From positions 62,001 to 126,000 of the forward strand of contig NZ_SNYI01000001.1 in NCBI RefSeq assembly GCF_004362865.1: a stretch of DNA of 64,000 nt, given 5' to 3'. The DNA comes from Zeaxanthinibacter enoshimensis (GTDB lineage Bacteria > Bacteroidota > Bacteroidia > Flavobacteriales > Flavobacteriaceae). Shown one piece after another: positions 25,204-35,500 of this stretch (positions are counted from its first letter, which is position 1; each line of letters starts with the position of its first letter). Under the pieces are notes generated by a model. That model saw only the letters and a list, made by a program, of their open reading frames with translations. It was not told the origin of the DNA and searched no databases. Position numbers and translations under genes: made by a program.

Positions 25204-26181
25204 TTATACCAAATAGAAAAATGTAAATACAAATACCCATACAAGGTCTACAAAGTGCCAGTAGAGCCCAACTTTTTCTACCATTTCGTAGTGCCCCCTG
25301 CGCTCGTATGTACCCAGGATAATATTAAAGAAAATGATGATGTTGATCACCACCCCGGAGAATACGTGGAAGCCGTGGAAGCCGGTGATAAAGAAGAAGA
25401 AGTCTGCGAACAGCCTGCTCCCATACTCATTACGGACAAGGTTGGCACCTTCTACAACCAGGACAGCGTCTTCTATCCTTTCAAGGGATTCTTCCCGGGT
25501 CAGCATAGTCTTCTGGTGATCATCCGTCAGGGTTTCAGTCCTGATAAGGATATTTGGATTGCTTTTAAATCCTTCAACCACTTCATTGAGAGAATAGGTT
25601 GGCAGTGAGCTTTCATCCCCGTAATACCAGACTCCATTCTGCTCCAGGTGTTCCTGGCGAACATCCGGGATACTTGCTGCAAAGTCGCCTAATGCGGCGC
25701 GCTCGCCGGTCTCAGCATTAACAAACTGCAGGATACGGCCACCTTTGGTTTCCAGTGCACCATAATCTCCTTTTATAAAAGTTGCCCATTCCCAGGCCTG
25801 TGACCCGACGAATATCGCTCCTCCTATAATGGTCAGGAACATATATAGCACCACTTTGGATTTTTTCATATGGTGACCCGCATCAACGGCCAGTACCATG
25901 GTCACAGATGACATGATCAGGATAAAGGTCATAAAGGCAACGTAGTACATGGGGTAGTTCCCGTGAAAGAAGGGAACGTGGGTAAAAACCTCATCGGCGA
26001 TTGGCCAGGTCTCGATAAATTTAAATCTGGAAAAACCATAAGCCGCGAGGAAGCCTGAAAATGTCAGGGCATCGGACACGATAAAGAACCACATCATCAT
26101 TTTACCGTAACTGGCACCGAGGGGCTTATTACCGCCTCCCCATACATTTTCTTCCGCAGCCGGAGTAACCGAAGTATCCAT
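25204..26181 (-). CDS. Cytochrome c oxidase subunit III with a soluble insertion
   Basis: The 325-residue protein has the subunit III helices (GKMMMWFFIVSDALTFSGFL, WEWATFIKGD, FFFITGFHGFHVFSG, and the last helices with YWHFVDLVWVFVFTFFY). The GFHGFHV and WHFVDLVW signatures are typical. Between about residues 140 and 250 a hydrophilic insert of roughly 100 residues interrupts the helix series. This insert has no motif I recognise and would lie at the membrane surface. It is preceded by its own promoter box, and by a second, compact subunit III gene. Subunit III stabilises the oxidase and guides oxygen entry. Confidence 0.9.
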   Translation of the reverse strand: MDTSVTPAAEENVWGGGNKPLGASYGKMMMWFFIVSDALTFSGFLAAYGFSRFKFIETWPIADEVFTHVPFFHGNYPMYYVAFMTFILIMSSVTMVLAVDAGHHMKKSKVVLYMFLTIIGGAIFVGSQAWEWATFIKGDYGALETKGGRILQFVNAETGERAALGDFAASIPDVRQEHLEQNGVWYYGDESSLPTYSLNEVVEGFKSNPNILIRTETLTDDHQKTMLTREESLERIEDAVLVVEGANLVRNEYGSRLFADFFFFITGFHGFHVFSGVVINIIIFFNIILGTYERRGHYEMVEKVGLYWHFVDLVWVFVFTFFYLV

Positions 26182-26205
26182 AAAGTCTTTTTAAGAATAT
26201 ATTGG

Positions 26206-26233
26206 CAAATTTACATTTTTTTCCAGCAAACAA
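26206..26233 (-). promoter_or_regulatory. Promoter upstream of the long subunit III gene
   Basis: On the minus strand TTG (26231-26233) is followed after 17 bp by TAAATTTG (26206-26213), an exact TAnnTTTG box, 24 bp before the ATG at 26181. It suggests that the long subunit III and subunit IV can be transcribed independently of ctaB. Confidence 0.5.
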
Positions 26234-26273
26234 AAGTCCAATTCCCTATGAAATCGCACTTTTGTCGCTTTAA

Positions 26274-26861
26274 TCAATTAAAGAAATAAAAAAATAAAAT
26301 CAGGTACAGCCAAAGCAGGCCCAAAAAGTGCCAGAAGGTGATCCCTAACTCCATTCCTAACAGGTTCCCATTCGCATATTTTCCTTTCACCTGCTGGTAT
26401 AATACCACGCCCAGTGAAATCAATCCTGCCACTACGTGAACGATATGCACCATAGCGATCAGGAAGATATAAGACATGGTAATACTGCTGGTAGGACCGG
26501 TAAAATAATAGCCCTGGGCCACCATCTGTGAAAAGCCTACGAATTGGAGCGCTATAAACAACAGGCCAAGCCCCAGGGTTACAAATAACCACCTTGTGCT
26601 TTTTCCTGCTTCTTCCTGGGCCTGGCTTCTCTTTGCCAGGTGGTAGCTGACACTGCTGATAAGAATGATCACCGTACTGATCAAGAAAGCCGAAGGCAGC
26701 ACCAGGTCCTGCAACCAGTCTTCCCTGCTGCTGCTGACAATATAAGCGCTGGTCCAACCGGCAAAACCCATTATAAGGCTTACCATTCCGAACCACAACA
26801 TCATTTTCTTGGCACGGGCATTCTTCTCCTGTGCGGTTCCTTGTGTTAAATCCATCTCCAT
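26274..26861 (-). CDS. Cytochrome c oxidase subunit III, compact form
   Basis: The 195-residue protein has five predicted helices with the subunit III signatures MAMVHIVHVVAGLI (IAMVHIVHVVAG) and FWHFLGLLWLYLILFFYFF at the C-terminus. It lacks the extra N-terminal helices of seven-helix forms. It overlaps the end of ctaB by 16 bp, indicating coupling. Two adjacent subunit III paralogues, one compact and one with an insertion, could both belong to one oxidase or serve different ones; the sequence does not decide. Confidence 0.9.
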   Translation of the reverse strand: MEMDLTQGTAQEKNARAKKMMLWFGMVSLIMGFAGWTSAYIVSSSREDWLQDLVLPSAFLISTVIILISSVSYHLAKRSQAQEEAGKSTRWLFVTLGLGLLFIALQFVGFSQMVAQGYYFTGPTSSITMSYIFLIAMVHIVHVVAGLISLGVVLYQQVKGKYANGNLLGMELGITFWHFLGLLWLYLILFFYFFN

Positions 26862-27757
26862 AAAAATTTATCGATGACATATACCAGCTGCATCAGGGTA
26901 ATATAACTGACACTGGCAAGCATCAGTTTCCTGGCAGAAATATTGTCTCTTTTTGTATATAATCTGAAGGCAAAGAACAACATCACCAGTCCCATGAGGA
27001 ATACGATAACCCCGGCTGTTACTGATAAATGCAATCGCCCTGTAAAACCAAAGACCGGGATCACAGAAATGAGGATCATCCAGAAGGTGTAAAATATGAT
27101 CTGGAATGCTGTACCGCGATCCTTTTTCCCGGTTGGCAACATCTTAAAGCCTCCTCTTTTGTAATCTTCGTGGAGCATCCATCCCAGGGCCCAGAAATGC
27201 GGGAACTGCCAGAAGAATTGTATCATGAACAGGGTCCCCGGCTCTATCCCGAACTCGTCCGTAGCCGCTACCCAGCCTAACATAAACGGTATGGCCCCGG
27301 GGATAGCCCCTACAAAGACAGAAAGCGGAGTTACCGTTTTCAGGGGGGTGTATACACTGGTATAAAGAAATATTGAGATCGCGCCGAACATGGCGGTCTT
27401 AGGATTTAAGGTGTAAAGGGTCACAAGTCCCAGCACCGTCATCAGCATCCCAAGGAAGAGCGCCGTATTCACACTCATTCTCCCTGCCGGGATCGGTCTG
27501 TTCCGGGTACGATTCATCAGCAGGTCAAGATCCCTTTCTATGACCTGGTTAAAAGCATTAGACGCGCCCACCAGGCAATATCCACCAAAGGCAAGGAGTA
27601 ACAGGGACAGGCCGGAGATCTCGGTAGCACCCAGCAGGTAACCGGCTATAGAAGAGAAAACCACGCTGATCGCCAACCTGGCTTTGGTGATTTCTTTAAA
27701 GTCGGCCAGTGTCATAGACCAGGTTATGTTTTTTGCCGCACCGATCGCAGTCTTCAT
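26846..27757 (-). CDS. ctaB: Protoheme IX farnesyltransferase (heme O synthase)
   Basis: The 303-residue UbiA-family enzyme adds a farnesyl group to heme B to make heme O for cytochrome oxidases in the inner membrane. Conserved aspartate-rich motifs are present: NQVIERDLDLLMNRTRNRPIPAGRM (about residues 68-92) and, after further helices, HEDYKRGGFKMLP. Eight to nine helices are predicted. The gene is first in the oxidase operon, with a good promoter 19 bp upstream of the ATG, and is followed by the overlapping compact subunit III gene. Confidence 0.95.
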   Translation of the reverse strand: MKTAIGAAKNITWSMTLADFKEITKARLAISVVFSSIAGYLLGATEISGLSLLLLAFGGYCLVGASNAFNQVIERDLDLLMNRTRNRPIPAGRMSVNTALFLGMLMTVLGLVTLYTLNPKTAMFGAISIFLYTSVYTPLKTVTPLSVFVGAIPGAIPFMLGWVAATDEFGIEPGTLFMIQFFWQFPHFWALGWMLHEDYKRGGFKMLPTGKKDRGTAFQIIFYTFWMILISVIPVFGFTGRLHLSVTAGVIVFLMGLVMLFFAFRLYTKRDNISARKLMLASVSYITLMQLVYVIDKFLWRWI

Positions 27758-27775
27758 GCGTTGATTTTAAGAGTG

Positions 27776-27806
27776 CAAAGATAACACCCAATCTATTTGT
27801 TTGCAA
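27776..27806 (-). promoter_or_regulatory. Promoter of the ctaB-cox operon
   Basis: On the minus strand TTG (27804-27806) is followed after 20 bp by TATCTTTG (27776-27783), an exact -7 box. The spacing is ideal for the Bacteroidota housekeeping sigma factor. The predicted leader before the ATG at 27757 is about 12 bases. Confidence 0.65.
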
Positions 27807-27888
27807 TCTTAAGGAGTTGTTTATCGCTTCTTTATAAATCCACATATAGTATAATTAATCTGCCCGTTAAAAAAACAGCATAAAAAAA

Positions 27889-27908
27889 CCCCGGCATTGT
27901 TGCCGGGG
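27889..27908 (-). terminator. Rho-independent terminator after tonB-like gene
   Basis: CCCCGGCA (27889-27896) pairs perfectly with TGCCGGGG (27901-27908) around a TTGT loop. On the minus strand it is followed by seven T. It lies 23 bp past the tonB-like stop codon. Confidence 0.92.
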
Positions 27909-27931
27909 TCCTGGTTCTATATAGAATAGTA

Positions 27932-28636
27932 TTACTGTAATTTAAATGTGATCGGGATACTGAAAGGAACCCTTACCGGGCGACCCCTTTGTTTTCCGGG
28001 AGTCATTTTCGGAAGCTTCTCGATGATCCTGAGTGCCTCGGCTTCCAGGTTCTTGTCCGGTCCGCGGTAACGGATATTACCGATACTACCGTCAGTCTGG
28101 ATGGTAAACATTACGTTTACACGCCCCTGTATACCCATTTCCTGTGCAATTTCAGGATAACGGAAATTTCTTCGGATATGGTCCTGCATTTTTTCATTAA
28201 AGCAAGCCCTCTTATCTTTTGCTCCTTCGCAACCGGGGAAGATCGGTACATCTTCAATAACAGCGAAAGGAACATCTATATCTTCATCAACTTCGTCAAC
28301 TTCTACATCCTCAACCTCAATTACCTCTTCTTCCTGGCTGGTCTCGGTAGACTCGATCACGGTTTCTTCCACTTCTTCCTCATCTTCAACTACCTCGATA
28401 ACTTCGGGAGCTGCAGGTGGTGGTGGTGGCGGTGGAGTCTTGATCTGCTCGGTCATTGGGACTTCCTCATCAAGTTGATCTTCGACGTTCAGAGATATAT
28501 CGTAATCCTGAACTTCATCATAGGTTTTCCACTCAAGTGCCACGTAGACCAATGCCATCACGAGCGCAAGCCCTAATACGAAGTAAAGGCCGCTATTTCT
28601 TCTCAAGTCAGCTTTTGGATTCTTTTTGGGTTCCAT
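27932..28636 (-). CDS. Energy transducer TonB
   Basis: The 234-residue protein has one N-terminal membrane helix (about residues 15-31) and a Pro-rich patch PPPPPPPAAP (about 68-77). An unusually acidic linker (Glu/Asp/Val-rich, about 78-128) follows, then a TonB C-terminal domain (about 150-234) with GRVNVMFTIQTDGSIGNIRYRG and GRPVRVPFSIPITFKLQ. TonB couples the proton motive force of ExbBD to outer-membrane SusC/TonB-dependent receptors. It is followed by a strong terminator. Two cysteines (FPGCEGAKDKRACFNEKM) before the TonB fold are typical of Bacteroidota TonB proteins. Confidence 0.92.
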   Translation of the reverse strand: MEPKKNPKADLRRNSGLYFVLGLALVMALVYVALEWKTYDEVQDYDISLNVEDQLDEEVPMTEQIKTPPPPPPPAAPEVIEVVEDEEEVEETVIESTETSQEEEVIEVEDVEVDEVDEDIDVPFAVIEDVPIFPGCEGAKDKRACFNEKMQDHIRRNFRYPEIAQEMGIQGRVNVMFTIQTDGSIGNIRYRGPDKNLEAEALRIIEKLPKMTPGKQRGRPVRVPFSIPITFKLQ

Positions 28637-28688
28637 ACATTTTGGTTTAGTGTTCGCTAATTTAACTATTTTATTACTAATCCTGCAA

Positions 28689-29108
28689 TTAAATTTTCCA
28701 CTTTAACTGCCGGTTTCCGGAAAAAAGGAGCTTTAAGAAAGCAGTCCCGGTAAGCGCCCCGATGGTATTGGCAATTACATCAGCCAATTCCCCGCTGCGC
28801 CAGCTCGTGTAGGTACTTTGTAACACCTCAATAATTATACCAAACACCAGGGAAAACAGGAAAGAAATCAGCAGTGCATTCGAGAGGCGCATTTTTCCGC
28901 TGCTGCGTTCCCGGAGGGCAAATCCGAGGGTAATTGCAGCAACTGAATAAAAAACGAAATGCACCAGCTTATCCATATAAGGAAAACTGATTTCGTCATC
29001 CACTCCCGAAAATGAAAAAAAGCTGAGCAGCGTTATCATCACCATCCAGCTTATAAATACTATTGTATACTTATTGGAGTTAAGCACCAACCAGCTCCTT
29101 GTATTCAT
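28689..29108 (-). CDS. VanZ family membrane protein
   Basis: The 139-residue protein has four predicted helices with the VanZ signature: [62 protein letters not shown] (given here as the region of about residues 80-119, with E-x-x-Q and D-x-x-x-N). Homologues include VanZ, linked to teicoplanin resistance, but most family members have no assigned function. The annotated start overlaps gcvH by 29 bp. A later start at methionine 22 would remove part of the first helix, so I keep the long form. Confidence 0.85.
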   Translation of the reverse strand: MNTRSWLVLNSNKYTIVFISWMVMITLLSFFSFSGVDDEISFPYMDKLVHFVFYSVAAITLGFALRERSSGKMRLSNALLISFLFSLVFGIIIEVLQSTYTSWRSGELADVIANTIGALTGTAFLKLLFSGNRQLKWKI

Positions 29109-29460
29109 CGGCAGACATCAGACCATCTACTTCAGAACTATCGCTGATCTTAACCTTGATCATCCAGCCTTCGCCGTAAGGATCAGAATTAACTTTTTCA
29201 GGCTCATCTTCCAGGGCCTCGTTAAACTCCACTATGGTCCCGCTAAGTGGCAGGAACAGGTCAGAAACAGTTTTTACCGCCTCAACGGTTCCAAAAACTT
29301 CCTCCTGGTCCAGGGTCTCATCCAGGGTCTCCACTTCTACATATACGATATCTCCCAGCTCTCCCTGGGCAAAATCGGTAATTCCAACGGTGGCTACATC
29401 GCCCTCGATCCGGATCCATTCGTGGTCCTTGGTATACTTAAGTTCTGACGGTATGTTCAT
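29080..29460 (-). CDS. gcvH: Glycine cleavage system H protein
   Basis: The 126-residue lipoyl carrier has the full H-protein pattern: [31 protein letters not shown], and the lipoylation site in [18 protein letters not shown], where lysine 63 is the modified residue. It shuttles the aminomethyl group between the P, T and L proteins during glycine breakdown. The P and T genes are not in the window. A clear promoter lies 24 bp upstream, and its end overlaps the VanZ gene, so the two are probably one transcript. Confidence 0.96.
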   Translation of the reverse strand: MNIPSELKYTKDHEWIRIEGDVATVGITDFAQGELGDIVYVEVETLDETLDQEEVFGTVEAVKTVSDLFLPLSGTIVEFNEALEDEPEKVNSDPYGEGWMIKVKISDSSEVDGLMSADEYKELVGA

Positions 29461-29483
29461 TGTGCTTTGTTTTGCTTAGGCAG

Positions 29484-29514
29484 CAAATGTAATTGTTTCT
29501 GTCAAGGTTTTCAA
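29484..29514 (-). promoter_or_regulatory. Promoter of gcvH
   Basis: On the minus strand TTG (29512-29514) is followed after 20 bp by TACATTTG (29484-29491), an exact TAnnTTTG box. The predicted leader to the ATG at 29460 is about 17 bases. gcvH thus has its own promoter downstream of sprA. Confidence 0.65.
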
Positions 29515-29571
29515 AAATGCAGAAAGGAAAAAACCTGCTAATATGAAGCCTGTCAGGGCCGGGTTTACCTT

Positions 29572-32500
29572 TTAGTTCCCGAAATTATAGCGCAGGGTGA
29601 ACCCGGTGTTGATGGTGGTCTGTGGAAATGCAGTAGAAACCGCAAATTGGGAGAACGAATGATCGTAGAAGAACAGGGCGTTCAGGTTTTTGCTCAGGGC
29701 GTAATCCGCGGTAAACTTGACAGACAACAGGTTCTGCCCTGAAGTGATCTGGTTATTATCAATATCCAGGCTGCGGATAATGGTAATATTATCCCTGAGG
29801 GTAACATCTGCTTTCAGGTTTAGATCCCCTTTCAGCCTTTGCTTTTCACCCCCGATGTTGGTGACGAATTGAACGTCCTTGAACCTGTACCCAAGTCCTA
29901 CGGTATATTCCTTTCCATTGATCTCTGTCATCAGTTGGTTGTCAAAACTCAGTGAAAGTGCCCGGTCTGTACGGACCTCCGCCAGCACGCTCAGCGAACT
30001 CTTGGTTTCAAAATCAACGCGCATCAGCGGGTTGAACTGGTCGGTCAGGACCACATTATTGATCAGCAGCTCAGGCTGCAGGTTGCCGGTATCGGCATCA
30101 AAGAGGTTGTTCTGCCTTTCCAGGTTGGTCTGGAAAGAGTTGATACTGTAGGCTGCCCTGTACCCGTGGCTGAGTGAAAAACGGGTGAACTTCTTGCGGA
30201 ACCACTGGTTGCGCATTAAGCCGGTATATTTAATGTTCCAGTTCGGGATAGGAATGTCCCTGAAAGCATCCAGGTTTACCCTGTCAACTTCCTGCCCGGT
30301 ATACGCCGCAAAGAAAGCCGGCAGCAACACTTCCTGGCTGCTCTTACCATACCTCAGCGGGAAGCCATCACTATCCAGGCCCTCGTCCGCACCATTACGG
30401 TCAGAAAGCAAGCGGTTGGCTATAGTGATCCGGTTCTCTTTAAAGGTCTCGAAGTTGATCGATTCTGTCTCGTCGCTCTTGTTGAAAAAGGTACTGATCA
30501 TCACCGTAGAGATACTGAAGTTACCATTGGTATTCGGTGTCTGTACAATGTACTCCCCGTCCTCTATATCAAAATTCTCCCTGAGGCTTTCCGAGTACTG
30601 CCGGTCTGCAGTCAGGTCGATGGTCAAATCCTGCATGGGCTGGGCCGTAGCAGTAAGGTTGAGCTGTGTATTCTTCTGGCGGATGAACTGTTCGTTATAC
30701 CCATCAAAATCGGTCAGCCACCCATTACGGGCCGCCTGGAAACGTACATCAGCCTGGCTTCCGAAAACAAAGCCGAGGGTAGGCTTAGTAGTCCCGATAA
30801 ATCCAATAGACGGGAGGTAGCCCGGGAGTACCTGCCCGTTATTCTCACTGTAATTCGCGTTAAGCCTTTTGATCATGGTGACCAGGTCTATAAAGGCATT
30901 CCCGAGGCCTGAACTCTTCTTACCGGCTTCCTGGCCTGCGGCCGGCCTGCCCGCTTTATCACGCCTGGCCGGGGCCCTGCCCGATACTGCCTTGCTGCCC
31001 CTTTTCTTTAAGCCGATCTTATCGTAGAATCGTTGCATGCTCAGGGAAGCCGTCAGGTTGTGGGTATTGGCATTCTGTACGGTGTTCACATCGTTTCCGA
31101 CTACTTCTCGGATTGCATCTCCGCCGCGCTGCCATTCAAAATTACTGGTATAGGTATATTGGGCATTAATGAAATCAAGTATCGGAATTTTGTTAAGCGG
31201 CAGTTCGTAGTTCAGCTGCAACTGCTGGTTATGACGGTTGGGATCCCCGACATCAAAGAAACCATCCCATAAGGTCAGGGTAGGATCGATAATTGGCTCC
31301 GGCGCATCCGGGTCCTCGAAATAATTACGGACGATACGGTTGTTGGATGCAGTTAGGTTCAGGCGAAGCGACTTGGTAAGGCTGTAGTTTACCGCGTACT
31401 GCCAGTTGAACTGGTAGTTGCGCTGCTGTAACAAGGGCAGCTCCAGGCGCTCTACCCCGGGCTCCAGTACATCGCGGAATCGCTGCTGGTTCAGTTGGCG
31501 GTCTATATTAGACTGCACAGCCACGCTCGCCGGGAGCACATTAAAATTGAGCTCCTTAAGCCACTGCCAGTATTTCCCCGTAAAGAGCGAATCCTTCTTT
31601 GCAAAAGGTGCTACCTCGGTGGGTTTAAAATTATGGTTATAAACAAAACCGGTGGCAACATCCTGGTCTCTCAGGTTCTCTATTTCGAAATCCCTGTGGT
31701 CGGTTTCGTTATAGGAATAGTTGAACGTAAAATTCTCAACGTCGTAGAAGTTGGCTTCTGCTTCCTCCCCACGGTTCTTCCTCACCCCGATAAAATTAAT
31801 ACTGGTCCTTTTAGTGTAATCCTCTGCCTGCTCCCTGATCTCTTCCGCAACCTCTTGTGACGGGGCGGCGGCAATCCTGTCCTCCAGTTTAAGATCATCG
31901 TATACCGGGTCAAATTCCGGGGTGATGAGTTGTTCGGAGATCCCGTAATTGAAAGGGATCTGCAGGTTCCATTTCTGAGGCAACAACTGCCCTAATTCCA
32001 CATTGGTCACCACATCGTAGGCAACAGCATCTTCGCGGGACCGCTCGTTCGGCATCTGGTCGATGGCCCCAAACCCGGAAGTACTTTTACTTCCCGTGGC
32101 TGATACATTGGCAAAATCGGCCAGGTTGGCGTCCATAGCGGCTACAGCCGCCCAACCCCCGTTATTATCCAGGCCGGCCAGGCGGAGCTCGTTGAACCAC
32201 ACCTCTCCCCGTGCCGGGATATTATCAATATTTTTCACTCCTACCATCATGCTCCGCAAACTACCCAGTGAGGGGTTTCCACGTATCCCGATACGAACAC
32301 GGCCGGCTGTTCTCGGGGCATCTTCTGCCACCGGGATCACTTCCCCGTCCACTACTTCGTAAAAATTAATCTCGGTGAGGCTCTGGTTCGCGATCCCTAG
32401 GGATTTTACTTTGTTAAGGTCAGAAAGAGATACCTCCAGTTCGTTGATCGAAGGCCAGATCTCGGAAGCGGTACTGGCTCCGAATGGCGTGAATTGCAAG

Positions 32501-35500
32501 GGCAGTTCCAGCTGGTAAAAGTTCTCAGAGAAATCTGTTCCTATCCGGAGGAAACCGACCAATGGTGTCTCTCCATCTGTATAATCCGTATCTACGATCT
32601 CTTCGGCATGCATAAACATCTTTATACGCTCGTACTGCCGGATATCGATATTTACGTTTTTAAACACCCCTCGGGAATCCTGTGGTTCCAGGTTCTCTAC
32701 TACGAAAGATAGAGATTGCTCGTTCTGGCGGATGATAGTATTGTTATTGTTGAGCTGTTCCCTCAGCACCCCCGGAGGCAATACATAAGGGATAGGGATC
32801 CTGGAGTTATTCTCTTCAATGTTAACGGTGTTCACATCCACAACAGTTCCGTCATCTGCAGGGTTATCGCCACCGGTTTCCAGGGTCTTGGTGTAATTCC
32901 TCCAGTCGCCCCGCACCAGGTCCAGGGTCGCAAAACGCAAGACCACATCACTGCTGAAGCCCGTCATATACATCCGCATAAAACTGATAGACCTGAAATC
33001 GGAAATTCCACCTACGGCATCAGTAAAGTCGCTGAGCGGGATCTTGTACTGTATCCAACGGCGGTTTAAACGATCTCCATTGGGAAGGTCCGGAGTAGTC
33101 CCTTCCTTAATGTCGGTCACATATTTATCGTCAATGGTGGTATTCGGTTTGATCTGTATGCGGTACTCGTAATAACTGTTGATGGTATTCATCGTCAGGT
33201 CCCGGTCCACATCCTCCACGTCAGGTAAAGTTGTAGAACCCCGGTTCGTATTGGTTACCGTTACTGGCGAGTTCCCCTGGGGGTTATTGAAATCCCGGTA
33301 GCGTTCCAGGATATTCCCTTCCCTGTTCAGGTAATAAGTATAGTTGTCAAGGGCCGGGTCTTCCGGGGGACCGTTATAACCCTGTGCTGCTTCATCAGTA
33401 TCAAGGAGCCCGTCATACCCAACGTCTTGCAGGTTCCTGTTGGTTGCGTCTGCATCAAAAGCGTAAACCAGGGACTGGGTGGCCGGCACCTTACCCCAGA
33501 CTGTCGGGGTAGTAAGGTCATTGCTATTTACCCCGGGCAGCCCGTTTTCGTATTGCTTACGTCCATCGGCCAGAATATCTTCGGAAATGTTCCCAAGGTT
33601 GATCACCAGTTCACCGGGACTGGTGGCAGATCCGTCCACGTATGGATCCATCACCCAGAATTGCACGAATTCTACGTTGCTCTGTTCAAAGTTGGTACTG
33701 CTGAGGGCACGCATGATCCCTGCCCATTTCTGGTCCGGTGTCTCTGCCGCGAAATTAGCATTGGCATTATAGGGTCCTCTCTGCCCCGGCAGGTAAACCA
33801 AATCCAGTGTATTCTGAACCGTGGTCTGCCCCTGGGCTATATCCACCTGTGGGAAAACCTCGTCTATAAAGACCCTTCGGGTTTCATTAGTGGAAATATC
33901 ATTATCGGTTATCGCAGCCGGGCGCTGGTTAGTATAAAAGATAGGGTCGATGGTATACCAGGCCATTTTTGCACGCTCGTACCCGGTTTCCAGCCCCGTT
34001 TCTCCCTCATCCAGGAACTCCAGCGGGGTACTGGCCAGGGTCCATCCCAGGGACGACCGGATATCGATCAGAGCCTGGGCACCTTCAAAATCATCTAGGT
34101 AGGTTGTGGTTTCCCCCATGAAATCCGCATTCTTTGGAGAATTCGGTTTCAGGAAGGCCACCTCTCCCCTGAGCGACAGGTTAGAAGCAACATCGGTATC
34201 GATGTTGGGCAGCATATTCACCAGCCTTGTCAGGAATGGGATCTCCGTGGAGAAGTTCCCATTAAAACCAAAGATGGTATTGTTAACCGGCTCTACCCCG
34301 AAGTTGGATTTTTGGGTCAGCGGTCTTTCATTCAGGTTCAGCATGGTAGCTCCCAGCACAAAATTCTCGTTCACCTGGTGCTCCACGTTCACCCCGGTAA
34401 AACGCCGGGTCTGTTGCCCGAAGACGGCATTATTCTCTACCGAGATATTGATAGGTGTATTGGATGCTTCCAGGCTTGGATCCAGGATCTGTACAGTTCC
34501 CGCCTGGTAATTCACGGTATAATCGATTCCTTCCTGCAGTTGCCTCCCGCCGGCAGTAACCCGTACCGATCCCTGGGGAACATTAAAAGCCCCGATCGGG
34601 ATCCCGTTGGTTCCCTCCGATTTGTAACGCCCTTTAAGACGGAAACGGTTTTTCTCAGCATCTTCCAGGGAAGCTGCCTTGGTCTGGGCATACATATCCC
34701 TGAAGACGTATTTTCTCTGGTTCTCGTTATAACCCTGGTCATCCGGCACATCATAGGTTCCGCCTCCCAGCAGGTTAAAGAGGTATTCCCCGAAAGGCTC
34801 TACCGTGGTAAAGATGATCTGGCCTCCCCTGGTGTCCACGGTAATACCCGGGACAAAATCGAAGAATCCATCTCCCCTAGGTTGCACATCGTTATAAACA
34901 TTCAGCCGGTCCAGGTTAAACACATCCAGCAGGATTCGGTCTTCCAGGGGCACCGGGTTATCCGGCCAGCCCACATCCGGGTTCACCGGGGTGATATAGT
35001 TCCTCGGGGTAGGGTCAGAATAGAGGATATTCAGTTTAAAGTCTTCCTGGCTTAACTGGAAGGCCCCAGTGGAATAGATGTTCTTCATCATCAGGTCCCA
35101 GATGGGGTCGTTCACGTTCGTGATATTACTTTTCAGCAGTTTCACGACCAGGGTATTGTTACTGATCTGTTGTTCAGCAACCGGGTTCACCGTGGTTGCG
35201 TCTACGCCCCCGTTGGCAAATTCACCCACCTGGTACACCTGCCCGTCCAGGGTATACTGGAACGCTACCCCCAGTACCTCGTCGTTACTCAAGCGCTGGT
35301 TCAGGGAAATATACCCCAGCTGTGTATTCAACTGGTAGTCTCTTCCCGGTTCCAGTTTCCTGGCGTTTTCCAGGATGGCATAATCAAATCCCTGGTTAAC
35401 ACTGTACCCGGTGTTGATATCAAAACCGCTATCCACGGTGGCGATGTCACGGATGTTCTGGTTGAGCACCCCTTCGGCTGTTCCCAGTAAGGCAGGGTCG

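Noticed and set aside
26278-26880. 200-residue ORF overlapping the compact subunit III gene in another frame
   Set aside because: The subunit III frame has clear membrane-protein motifs; this frame does not and mixes rare patterns.
34312-35055. 247-residue ORF antisense to sprA
   Set aside because: Shadow of the sprA frame; composition is not protein-like (no domain pattern) and there is no start context.
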